The notes under the pieces are model-generated. The model was not told the origin of the DNA, ran no database searches, and saw only the letters and a list, made by a program, of their open reading frames with translations. The position numbers and the translations under genes are program-made. A stretch of 64,000 nucleotides of DNA from Turnera subulata. Lineage: Eukaryota; Streptophyta; Magnoliopsida; Malpighiales; Passifloraceae. Of this stretch, positions 22,464 to 33,395 are shown one piece after another. The stretch covers positions 128,436 to 192,435 of the forward strand of contig JAKUCV010002880.1 of NCBI GenBank assembly GCA_028386065.3, written 5' to 3'. The first letter of the stretch is position 1, and each line of letters starts with the position of its first letter.

Positions 22464-23826
22464 CAATAATGCTAGAGTTACAAAGATTTTATTACTAAGA
22501 GTGTGTTACTAACATATGTGGCATGTGCCACATCATAAGTTTTTTTAAGTGGATGCCACATCATTATTTAATTAATCTATTTTCAAATTAATTTTTTTTC
22601 CTTCAATTCCCAATAACGATTCCAAAATGAAAAATAACAAAAAAAAACCGATTGAATTGCATTTTGAAAACGATTAAATTCACCTCTGTTTTACATTCTT
22701 CCCTTTTTTTTTTTTGATTTTTCACAATCATCAAATCTGAATTGTAAAACAAGTGATCAAATTTATCCATGTGAAATTCCAATAGAACTAACTCATGGAA
22801 AGAAGTTAATTCATGTGAAAAACTCAAAAAAAGACACACCCAAATTGTATCTGTATAGATCTTATCCAAAACCAAAACAAACTATAAAGGCTGGGCAAGA
22901 AGACTTTTATTCTGAGTGGTTTGGGTTGGCAGAATTTCCTTTGGCAAGATCATCGTGGATGTGTGTGTTTTATGCCACAGTTTGGTGTATATGGTTAGGA
23001 AGAAACAGATTAATTTTTGAGCAAGTAGAACTTGACTGGAGCAGATTATTTGATGTAGTTCTGCTGTGTGCCATTTCTTGGATCAAAGCCAAACAGCCAT
23101 CTTTCCCTTACCATTTAAGTGATATACTCATTTGCGTGGATAGCATCAAGCATTGGCATGGGGTTCCTGTAAACTTTCTTTTGTGTGATTTCCAATTTGT
23201 GTCAATTAGCGAATCCTCTATACTACTAGGTGATATGCTAGTCTTTTGAAAGTGATTGTGGTAGACTCAGGTACTAGTCAATTCTCTGTTGGCTTATGAC
23301 TTCCGTAACTCTATCATCAATCAATAATACTCGTTTATATCAAAAAAAAAAATGGTGGGCAAGAATCACGAGAATTTAAGAATTTTTTTTTGTCAAGGGC
23401 ATAATAATGCCTGGTTAATCTCTTCTCATTGGCTATGAGCTTTTTATGGAGATGGGTTTTTTCAATAATTTGAACTAGCATTTGGGAATTGGGGAGGAAG
23501 GAGCTTGAAAATTAGGGCTCATAAGCCAATAGGCAATAACCAAAAAATGATGGAAAGAAAATTGAAGCCAAGAGGAGATGGAAACAATTTTTTTAATGAG
23601 AAACAACTTGGAAACACATTAATTAAATAAGAAAGTAAAAAAAATTTTGAAAGGAAATAAATAAACAAAATATCACGATTGGGAATTAAAGGAAAAAAAC
23701 TAATTTGGAAATAAATTAATTAAATAATGATGTAGCATCCACTTAAAAAATTCATGATGTGACACATGCCACATATGTTAGTAACACACTCTTAGTAATA
23801 AAATCTTAGTAACTCTAGCATTATTG
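22464..23826. mobile_element. DNA element with about 150-bp terminal inverted repeats
   Basis: The left arm (about 22464-22619) starts CAATAATGCTAGAGTTAC. The right arm (about 23674-23826) is its reverse complement, with tgtgttactaacatatgtgg in both. No transposase is visible, and no convincing target duplication was found, so the superfamily is undecided. A LINE fragment is nested within. Confidence 0.7.
22892..23365 (+). mobile_element. 5'-truncated LINE fragment nested in the TIR element
   Basis: The body, about 22902-23352, encodes a zf-RVT-like C-terminal piece (WCIWLGRNRLIFEQ) and ends in an 11-A tail (23342-23352). TGGGCAAGAA flanks it (22892-22901 and 23356-23365) as target duplication. 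Heavy 5' truncation is typical of L1 retroposition. Confidence 0.8.
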
Positions 23827-24412
23827 GTCACCCAAATATACCTCACGTGGTATTTTGAGTAAGTAAAATGGAGAGGAGTCGTGTTACCATTGGTCATCTT
23901 TATTTTACCTTGATAAGATGCCACATTATCTTTCGGATTGTCCCGGATACATGATTGAGACATAAGACTCCGAATATATAATGAGGATAAATCTGGCCAA
24001 ATGAAAAATTCGAAACTCAGAAATGTAACTTTAGTCAAGTGTTATGTTCTCTTTCTTTTTTTCTAGTTCACAAGTCTTGCTAATCTTCCCCGTTGAACAA
24101 TGTAAGTTCGTTTTGGAACGTTAACATAAGCGCTTTCCAGTTGTTAATTTGACACCTCCACTTCAGTCATCTATCATTACTTCACCATCAGCAGTACTCT
24201 TCCCCATCTAAAGCTCACTCACTGAAATACCCTGCATATTCTATTTTTTTTGTGACTTCTTGGAACTTATTTGTGCATCTAATGTCTTATTTATGTATGT
24301 GACACTTAATCTTCTAGCACATGTTTGTTATCTGTCTGAAGCAATCTTGATAGTTTGTAAGGCTGGCCCTTAGTATTGTTTTACAAACCAGAAAGTTGTT
24401 TTCTACATCAAT
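23827..24412. other. Intergenic, nothing recognised
   Basis: AT-rich sequence between the TIR element and the LINE target duplication. No gene or repeat boundary is visible. Confidence 0.5.
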
Positions 24413-24456
24413 AAATGTGGTTGAGCTTTTTTTGGTGAATAAGTGCATATAATATA

Positions 24457-25500
24457 TTAGATCAAGAAGTCACGTGGAACCTTAGCACCTATGGCATCAG
24501 CCACCTGTGCGGGCATACAAAAGTCAGGAGGTTGGGCATAGGCATGGAAGCCCTCCTCTATAGAGAGTGCTTTCTTAGCTAAGCTATCAGCTACAAAATT
24601 ACATTCACGAAAAATATGGGTGAAGGACACCTTCCAAGGTTGTTGTATAAGGTGTCTAATGCAGTCCATCAATAGTATGGAGTTGAAGCAGTTTTGATGC
24701 TTCTCAGTGAAGAGATTAACGACTTCGATGTTGTCGACTTCCACCTCAAGTACACGTGGTTTCAGCTCGGCGGCAATAGTATGTCATAAACGGCCTAGAG
24801 TTCAGCAATAAATGGTCCACATGGCCGAAGTTTGTGTATGAATCCATGAATCCAACGTCCATCTGCATTCTGTATCACTCCCCAGGCACCTAAGCTTCCG
24901 CTTGTGTGGCAGTAAGAGCCATCAGAATTCGCCTTAAGTGCGCCTTGATCAGGCGCGAGCCATCCAATGGGTTTGGTGATGGTGGTAGGCGCCACTTGGA
25001 GTCTGGTCGCCTGGTTGGTCTCCTTCCAGACAGAATGTGCATAATGAGAGATATGCATACTAAGGCTGGCTTCGTTGTTGGTGGGACTTGATGTGTTGAA
25101 TGCGTGGTTGTTCCTCTCCTTCCATAGCAGCCAGGTCGCAATGCCAAAGATGAAAGGCTACGGCAAGCTAGGTTGTCACCATAGTTCACTGTGAGAGAGC
25201 GATGCACGAATGTCACCACATCTTGCTCTACAAAAAAGCATTGACGAAACTTAGGATGTAGAAGATCACACCATATGCGTTTGACATACTTGCAATTGCG
25301 TACGACATGGAAAATTATCTCAGGTTCTGCGCCACATCGTGGGCATACGTCGGAGGTGGTCATATGTTGTCGAACTCGTTCGGCATTTGTGAGTATGGCT
25401 TGGTGAGCTACTTGCCAAAGGAATGTGCGAGCACATGGAAGGCCATTCCACTTCCATATCGTACTCCACGGCTCCTTTGTTATGTGTTCAGTGTCCTGGG
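24457..25500 (-). pseudogene. LINE ORF2 C-terminus: zf-RVT and RNase H domains
   Basis: DVCPRCGAEPEIIFHVVRNC (about 25360-25300) is the zinc-binding zf-RVT motif. NSDGSYCHTSGSLGAWGVIQ and IFRECNFVADSLAKKAL are the plant RVT_3 RNase H signature and its C-terminal helix. Frames change and stops intervene between 24744 and 24890. The final ATT/stop lies near 24457. These domains support target-primed reverse transcription in live relatives. Confidence 0.85.
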
Positions 25501-26898
25501 TAATTGATATGTGTGCATATCATGTACTATTTTGGAGCATAAAATACCCCTTTGGCCAAGCATTTAGTTACGATCATGCATGCATTTACAGTTTTTTTTA
25601 GCTTGTTTTCCACTAGTTTTGCTTCCACTTATTAGTTTGTGCTTTCAGGTACCTTTTGTTGCAAAGTGGCTTGATTCTTGAAGATTTGGAGCCTTTTGAA
25701 GGATTCTGGAAAGTTTGGAGCCAATACATGAAGATTTCTTGACAATCAGCTTTCAACGGTGTGTCACCGTTAAAATCCACGGACCAGAACCTGGTGCATT
25801 ATAATTCCAGCGACATTGGATTACTTATTGGCCAAATAATATGTGGCACCACCGACTTGCTGCTGCTCCTAAAGGAAATAAAAGAAGCCTTTGCTGTGCC
25901 TAAAAAGAAGGAGAACTCCTAGGATAAATTAGTTCCTGCTTTTTAGTTACCTTAGCTAGATTGTAGGAATTAAAAGCTAGGGTTTAGGAATAACAAAAAG
26001 GGGGCATCGACAACAGCTTTGGACACTTTTCTTTCGCTGGAATTTTGCATCAACAGCAACAACAAGGAGGAGAAAAGCACTCTAGTCGAATTCTTTCTTT
26101 TGTTCTTTTTTTTCAGTTTGTATGATGAACAAATCCTCCATGTCTGTTTATTGCTTAGTTATGAACTAATCCTCTTTTGTAGGTCAAGAAGGATGTAGCT
26201 AATTGACTCTTTTATGGTTTAATTATTCCTCCAGTAGTTTTCTTTATTGGATTTCTTGATTGATTTATGTGTGCTTAATCCAAGCTTGAAGCTTGATCAC
26301 CTTTATACTTGTTTTAAGAGTTAAGCTAAGTATCGACAAGAGACGTTTGATTCTGGAAAATCATAGATCATCCTTAGTCTAGGTGCTGAAAGGCATCAGG
26401 GTTATTGTGGAATTAGTAACAACACGAAACATCATTGCTCTTAAAAATAGGTTTGATCCATGACAGTGGTAAGATTGACCTCTTAGACGAAATTATACTT
26501 CCAAAAGTCGATAATTTCACCCTAGGTTGTTACCCATCAAGAAAACGAGTAGAAAGCTATAGATTTTTAGCAACCAGTGTCGCCGCGTTCGTGGACACGG
26601 AACAGAATCACCATGTTAGTAGAGTCTGGAGGATAATTAGGGCATAAAAGGATAGAGTAGTGAACCCCGGTTGATCTAGACCTTCCATAATCTGATCTTT
26701 TCACATAATTCTCAATTTACTTGCGTTTATTTTATTGTTGATCTCAATCTCAATTCAAATCTTCAAATCGATTACTCTCTTTATTGTTTTCTGCCTAACG
26801 GAGTGAGTCTGTTGATTAATTATTCTGCTTAGTCTCTGTGGATACGACCTTGTGTGCTACTACGATCTGTGCGCTTGCAGATTTTACGCATCAGTAAT
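25500..26898. mobile_element. Solo LTR inserted in the LINE, 5-bp target duplication
   Basis: A 1389-bp unit, TGATATGTGTGC...ACGCATCA (25505-26893), is flanked by GTAAT on both sides (25500-25504 and 26894-26898). Its ends form a short TGAT/ATCA inverted repeat. The phrase tctgtggatacgacct near the right end is typical of Ty3/gypsy Tat/Athila-type LTR ends. No interior domain or second LTR is present, so it is a recombinational solo LTR. Confidence 0.9.
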
Positions 26899-27012
26899 AA
26901 ACTTGTAGGCCAAGTTAACCGAGCATTCGCTGGAGCCGGTTCCTTCCCAAATGCCAATATCATCCTCTCTCGCCGGAGATGGGACAGGTGAGAGGGCAAG
27001 AATTCCTAACAT

Positions 27013-28771
27013 CTATGGTGGGAGGAACTCCTGAAGTTTCTCTATGTCCCAAGTCCCATCCGTGTGCACATAAGAAGCAATATCTCGTTTTAAGTGGCCA
27101 TCGGGCACAGTGGAAATCGCATGTGAGAGGAGCTTTCCATCCTCGCCAAGCCAGTTATCAGTCCAAAAGCACGCATTTTCCCCATTTCCTATAATCCATT
27201 GTGTGCCTGCTTGAAGTGTTGGCCATGCCTTGCAAATTCCACGCCATACATGTGAACAACGTTTTCCTGCAGCCATAGAGGGTAACAAGTTAGTGCATAC
27301 ACCATATTTAGCTTTCAATAGTCTTACCCATAGCGCGTCTGGTTGTGTCAAGAACTTCTAGGCAAGTTTCGCTAAAAACGCCTCATTAGCCTGTCTCATA
27401 GATCGAAGGCCAAGACCCCCTTCATCCTTTGGTCGGAAGACTTTGGTCCATCCTACTAAAGAGGATTTGCGCTCCTCTTTAGACGAGCCCCACAGGAATT
27501 GTCTGGCATGTTTGTCAAGCTCCTCGCATATTGTTGCGGGTAAGGATAGCATTTGCATGGCATATGATGGAATGGTTTGGAGAAGCAACTGCGTTAATGT
27601 CAAACGCCCTGCAAAAGAAAATGAAGATGCTTTCCATCCATTTAACCTGGATTTCACTTTTTCTTTAATAAAGTCAAAAGTTTTTGTAGTAGTACGCCCA
27701 TGGATAAGTGGGATGCCCAGATATTTTCCAAGTTGGTTTGTGCGGGGAATGCCACATTTGTTGCTTATTGACTGAGCCAAGCTATGGGATACATTCTTTG
27801 AAAAATAGATTTTGGATTTTGGTTTGCTAATCCGTTGTCCTGAGCTTTGACAAAATTTGTCAAGACAATTGGCGATGACATCTGCCTGTTCCATACTTAC
27901 TTCAGAAAAAAGGACAAGGTCATCTGCAAAGAACATATGAGAAACATGAGGTCCATTTCTTTTAATTTTAAATGGTTTTTAATTATTGTTAGAAACTTCA
28001 GCATTAATAGCTTGAGAAAGACGTTCTAAGCAAATAACAAAAATGTAGGGTGAGAGGGGGTCTCCCTGTTGAAGTCCGCAAGATGGTGAAAAGGAACTGG
28101 TTTTCTCTCCATTCCAAAGCACCTGCATGGGAGTGGAAGATAGACAAAACAAGATAAGATCAATAAAGGAGGATGGAATGCCAATATCCTAGAGTGTGTC
28201 CTTGACGAAATCCCAACGGATTTTGTCATAGGCTTTTTCTAAGTTGAGCTTGATCGCCATGAAGCCTTTCTTTCCTCCTTTGATATGCATGGAGTGGATG
28301 ATTTCTTGCACAACGATGACATTGTCAGTAATATATCTATTTGGGACAAAGGCAGATTGAAAAGGTAAAACCAAGTCAGGCATCAAAGGTTTTTGTCTAT
28401 TGGCTAAAACTTTCGATAGCACCTTGTAAACAACATTGCGGCCGAAATTGAGAAAAATATTCAGGACATTACAATTTAGGAATTAGAACCAAAAGGGTCT
28501 TGTTTAAGGATACATCGAATGAGCCATTTGTCAGGGCCTCGTTCACAAATTTCTCCAAGTCATGCTTTACGATCTCATAGTTTTGTTGGAAGAAGGCGGC
28601 TGGGAAGCCGTCCAAACCAGGAGCTTTATGAGGACCCATATCGAAGAGTGTTGCTTTAATCTCAACCTCGGTACCTATACTGGTAAGGGATGCAAGAACA
28701 GTATGCAGAAGCTCAGGAAAATGTCCCCTAATCGGGTAAATAGGTGGTTGTTGTTGCTCAAAAGAGAACAA
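27013..28771 (-). pseudogene. LINE ORF2 reverse-transcriptase region
   Basis: In order on the minus strand: ATLFDMGPHKAPGLDGFPAA (RT block 1), NKTLLVLIPK, FQSAFVPNRYITDNVIVVQE, IKLNLEKAYDKIRWDF (block A, with the usual first catalytic Asp replaced in K-L-N), FFADDLVLF (catalytic FADD, about 27910) and the thumb region. At least two stops and a frameshift lie between 27936 and 28500. Confidence 0.9.
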
Positions 28772-28957
28772 GTTCCTATAAAACCTGATTGCTTCACTTT
28801 GAAGAGCATTGTCATCAGTACACCAATCTGAGCCAATATTTAAACCATTGATTTTGTTTCTTCTCTGACGGGTGATGGTTGTTGCGTGGAAATATTTTGT
28901 GTTCCGATCACCACTGCTAATCCATTTACTCCTAGATTTTTGAAACCAAATAAGTTC

Positions 28958-29962
28958 TTACTGGAAGAGAACCCAGTCAAGCTCCTGTTTAAGTTGCCTT
29001 TCTATTTGAAGGAGAGAAGGCCCACAACGATTTGCATCCTTTGCTCGTCTTATTCCCTCTAGTCGCCACATCAGGGTCGCTTTACGTTTGAACATGTTAC
29101 CGAACACATTTGTGTTCCATTTTGTTAAGTATTCTGCAAGCTTTTTCGTAATTTCCGACATTGGTGCTTCTTGTACCCAATTTGATGCCACCACTGTCTT
29201 GAAATCATCATGCGTACTCCATGCTAGGTGATACCGGAATGGTCTGGTGCCCGTAGTTGGTACCGGATGTTCCAAGCTGAATAATAGGGAGTGTGGTCTG
29301 ACTTGGAGCAGAGTAGATGATGAATCACAGCATTAGGAAATTACAATCTCCAGTTGGTATTTGAGAGTCCCCTGCCCAGGCACTTTCGGACGGCATCTCT
29401 TTCCCATGTAAAGGGCGAACCTACAAAACCAAGGTCAATAAGATTGCAGTGATCTATGAAATTAACAAATTTCTTACAGATTCGTATATTAGAGATAGCT
29501 TTGCCGGCTCTTTCATATGGGTGAGTGATGACGTTGAAATGCCCAGCTAAAAGCCAGGAATCATTGATTGTGGATGCCAGTTGTTGTAACTCTCCCCAAA
29601 GAAGGTCACGGCGAGAAGCAGTGGGCTAGCATTGACAGCCGTAAGAACCCATTCATTTCCATTGTTCGGTAACACTTTTGTATGAATGAATTGACGTGAA
29701 AAGGTGAGGGGTAGAATGGTTCCCAGTGCCGACCGCCCTACAATCCATATGCTGCCTGAGAATCCAATGGGATCAACAATGGCTTTGCCGTCAAAACCTA
29801 AATTCAGAAAAAACCTTCTACTCGACTGAACTTCACCCATGTTTCAACGAGGACCAATATGCCAGGTTGGTGGGTTTGGATCTATTCTATGGTAGCTCTC
29901 TAGAACTTTTTGCTACCTGCACCCTGACAATTCCAAACAATTAATTTGTTGTATTGATTCAT
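28958..29962 (-). pseudogene. LINE ORF2 endonuclease region
   Basis: ORF2 begins at ATG 29962-29960 (MNQYNKLIVWNCQGAGSKKF), the canonical NCQG opening of the EEP nuclease. GFSGSIWIVGRS and WVLTAVNASP follow. Stops interrupt early (after GSKKF) and again near 29545. Further downstream FRYHLAWSTHDDFKTVV leads into the linker before RT. ORF2 starts 275 bp after ORF1 ends. Confidence 0.85.
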
Positions 29963-30236
29963 AGTAGATGATGAGAAAGAAAGAAACCATTTATAAGCAG
30001 ATTAAGTAGAAAATAAAGGAGTCTCTTGTGAACCGTTGTCAGCCACCAAGTGTCCTGTTTCTGGGAAGGATACGCCCTCATCATTGGCAACCAAAGTATC
30101 CTCCTTGGTTTGTGCTGTAGTTGCTTGTGGCCACAGGCTTCCTATGTCCTATATTGTTTTTATCAAAGGAGAATTCTAAGGGTTGGGCACTAACAGTGAG
30201 CGGGGGAATTTGTGTTTGGTGACTGATATTGAGGCA

Positions 30237-31868
30237 CTAGAAAGGTTCAGAAATTAGGGTAATGGTGGTTTCTGATATGTTGGCTTTTGTTTTGTGTGCA
30301 TAAGGTTTGGGTTTTGGTAGCTTTTGTGGCTCAGGGGTAATTTTATCCAAACTTGAAGTTGCATGAGTTCGCATGGTCTTAGGGTTAATCTTCTTAATTT
30401 TCTTTGGATTGACAAAGGAGGATAAAGGCAATTCTAAAGGCGTAGAAGACAGGGTGGGTACTAGGGGATATCCTAAAATTCCTATCATGGGCTGTACTGG
30501 GCTTTGGGCATCATGGTTTTGACGTGTTTGGGCCTGGTGAGGGGTACAAGGTTTTTGTGATGTAGTAGTTTTGTTAACAGTATTCAAAGGAGTTGGTATA
30601 CTTATGCGGGAAATTTGGGATTCTTCAGAAATGGGAATTGTTGGGTTCGGCGCAACTAACTTCGTTGTGGGTTCCTCACTTGGTGAATCATCATGAAAAC
30701 TCTCCTTTCCTTTGTTGGTAGCAGTTGGTCTTTCAATAGTATGGTAATCTTTGAGGACATGAAAACTTGATCCTGAATTAATTCCATTAGTGGTTTCCTT
30801 GTTTGCATGGTTTTCCTTTTGTGGTTGCCCGTTGCCGGCTCGTGGTGGTCGCCGCTTGCGGCCGGCAATCATCCATTCTCCCCTGGGTTGTCTAATGGCT
30901 TTGGAAAATGGTAGCTGCGCCGTATGGGTTCCCACATGATGACCCTTTTCCTGATGTCCATTCATGGGCAACTCTGTCAGAGACATACCGGTTGAAGCAC
31001 GAGTTGGGCAAGCGGAAAGAGCATGACCTACAAGACCACAGTCAAAACAAATATCAAGGATATTTTCATAGGAGATAAGATACCATTTACCGTCAATAAA
31101 TACTTGAGATTGTAGTGGTTTAGACAGGTCAATCTCCACTGCAACGCGTGCGTAACGCCCCCGCAAGGCCTCTACGGTGTTTTGATCTAATCGAAGAAAT
31201 TGGCCAATCTCCTTGTATATAGCATGGAGTAACGCCCTGTCGTAGTACTCGCTTGACAGCTGGTGAATCTGAATCCATGCGACAATGGATGTGATTTTGT
31301 CGGAGAGAGGGTCGAATTAGGGTTTCCACGGCTCGACTGTCACGTAGTGTCCCAGAGTAGTCCAAAGACCATATCTGAGAGCCCTCATGTAATCAAAACG
31401 ATTTTGGAACCTCACAAAATAAAAATTATTTTCGAGGTCAACCACTCGAACATTCTGTTTCAGTTTTCATAGGTTGGGTAGGCGATTGCAGAGGGTCCTG
31501 TAACCAATGTTACGTCCCCACATCTTGACTATGAGCGTGTTTTCCCACCGTTTATGGAGCATAGCTCTGTAACGGTCGGAAATCTTCACGACGGGACCTT
31601 CAGGGGTGAGGTATGAGACAATATCTCCTTCTTGTACCTCAAACTCAGGTTCCGGATCCAGTACAACCGGCTAGTTCCCTTTAAGGAGGCTATCCTTAAA
31701 GGATTTTTGGGGCAGAGAATCTGGGTTTTGTGGTTTTGTAGCATCTGAATATGTGGGTTTAATAGTTTGGGGATTGAAAGGGTCAGGCGTAGTACTCATG
31801 GTGATTTCAGGAGGGTCATTGGGAGGCGAAAGGCCCCGGCTCCCACTGGCCGGCAAGGGGCCGGTCAT
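30237..31868 (-). pseudogene. LINE ORF1: DUF4283 plus CCHC zinc knuckle
   Basis: ATG 31868 opens a short Pro/Thr-rich leader stopped by TAG at 31671. Continuing the frame gives the RNA-binding DUF4283 region with further stops, then an open stretch (31166-30237) with ICFDCGLVGHALSACP, the C-x2-C-x4-H-x4-C knuckle, and a long low-complexity Pro/Thr/Ser tail. About 85 bp of 5' UTR separates the ATG from the element end. Confidence 0.85.
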
Positions 31869-32102
31869 GTGAGGTAGGGTTACCGTTGGAGAAGAAAGGC
31901 GCAGGGTGTATTCCAGAGAGAAAAATTAGCTAGATAGCGTTTGTTCTTTTTTTTAAATGCGGTTGAGCTTTAGCAGAAGTATATTTATACCGAGGATAAC
32001 TCATGTATTTGTTATTTTGAGTGTTATATTGTAGTGTTTTATATGCTATCCTACATGAGTCCCGCAAACACTATTTATAATTGTAAAAAAGCAAAATGAT
32101 TA

Positions 32103-32312
32103 ACCCCAACGGGTTAGATCAACTAGTTGGAGTTGTTCTAGCTTAACCAAGGGATCTCAAGTTCGAGTCTTGGGAACGCAGCACTCTAGGGGCTAGTGGC
32201 GCCAACCTTTATGGTTCCAATCATGCCATGAGCTGGATTAGTCTGGGCCCCTTATTATCCCTTAAAGGTGAGTTGGCCCAGGAAACCAGTGCGAAAGCAA
32301 AAAAAAAAAAAA
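32103..32312 (+). mobile_element. tRNA-derived SINE with poly-A tail
   Basis: An A-box-like TTAGATCAACTAGTTGG (about 32114) and a B box AAGTTCGAGTCTT (about 32159) are spaced as in tRNA-derived Pol III promoters. The unit ends in a 14-base A tail. The target duplication is not clear. Confidence 0.55.
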
Positions 32313-32336
32313 CTTAGCGTGTAATTTCATGCCCAT

Positions 32337-32960
32337 CAATCATAACCAAACAAAAAGAACCCTACGATAGCTTGGCTTAAAACTTACCAAGTGCCTATCT
32401 TTTTTGTTGCCCTACGGTTCGGCTTACGCCTAATCCGGTTCAATCCGGGTAGCACACCTGGGGTGGTGGGTGAATCTCCCAGGAGGGGTGGCTACGAACA
32501 TGAGGGATCGAACCTGCAGTGTGCCCTCACTTAAGCGGAATGAGCCTGCTTACCAACTCATCCAACCCCATGTTGGTACCAAGTCCCTATCTTGCAATCC
32601 CATGATAACGTGAGAAGCTAAGATAGGATATAAAGTGTCTTTAGAGCGATAAATTTTGTGTCGCTACTTGTCTGATGTTGCACAGTCGGATTGTCCTTTT
32701 CAGTTGGTTATTCTCTTCATTCAAAGAGGACTTCTTAACCTTATAGTAATTTCCCAGTAATTCCCCAGTTGTGCGTGACTTGCTTTTTTTTTTTTGGGTG
32801 TTTTTTTCTTGGTTCCTAGTACAAATGAGCACAGTATTAGTTAATGGTTTTGGAAACCCAATGGAGTGTTATGGAATTATTAATGGAACACCACCTAACA
32901 AAGCATCATTATCTTTAATTCTACAAGAACCAGACCACTTTGGTTCATGTGAATATGTGA
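32337..32960. repeat. Segment paralogous to 45765-46210
   Basis: Shared phrases include ataaagtgtctttagag and ttttggaaacccaatggagt. The only large difference is the minus-strand SINE. No gene is visible in it. Confidence 0.75.
32385..32592 (-). mobile_element. tRNA-derived SINE with 16-bp target duplication
   Basis: The body is 32401-32576 on the minus strand: A box TTGGATGAGTTGGTAAGCAG (32546-32570), B box GGTTCGATCCC (32504-32514), short A-rich 3' end at 32401. taccaagtgcctatct (32385-32400) and taccaagtccctatct (32577-32592) flank it. The paralogous stretch near 45820 has a single copy of this site. Confidence 0.85.
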
Positions 32961-33395
32961 TGTATATCCAGATTCTAAGACGAACCTGATCTTAAGATTA
33001 TATGATGGACTGAGCCTATATGTGTGTGTATATACGAACAAGATAAGGAAGATGATGTGAATCAGGGCAGTCCATATATATAGAAATTTGAGGAGCACAA
33101 CAAAACTTAAACCTAACTTAATTCTTTGTAGCCAAGTAATTAAACTATTCTTTTGTTGTCCTTTCTTGGGCTGCAAGCTGTGTTACTACAAAGTCATAGG
33201 GCCCAATCTAGATAGTCCTCCTGGCTATTATTAGAACGTGGGGCTAGGGTTTGTACAAGGCATATCTCACCTCATCGGCCATACTGCAGGTAGGATGTCA
33301 AGATCTGGGCATGCGGCGGCGAAGATTGATGGTGTTGGAGTAGGGGAGAAGGGATCTGGGAAGAAAGTTTCTGGGGAGGCAGTGAAGGGATCTGG

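Larger units (their letters stand above)
24413..31971 (-). mobile_element. Near full-length L1-type LINE, decayed, split by a solo LTR
   Basis: The body is about 24430-31954 on the minus strand. A 17-bp target duplication with one mismatch (aaatgtggttgagcttt, 24413-24429; aaatgcggttgagcttt, 31955-31971) brackets it, and a short A-run sits at its 3' end. ORF1 (DUF4283 plus zinc knuckle) is followed by ORF2 (endonuclease, RT, zf-RVT, RNase H). Without the 1.39-kb solo LTR it measures about 6.1 kb, a usual full length for plant L1s. Multiple stops and frameshifts show it is dead. Confidence 0.9.

Noticed and set aside
32504..32570. tRNA gene
   Set aside because: A and B boxes present, but no cloverleaf; flanking duplication and A-rich tail show a SINE.
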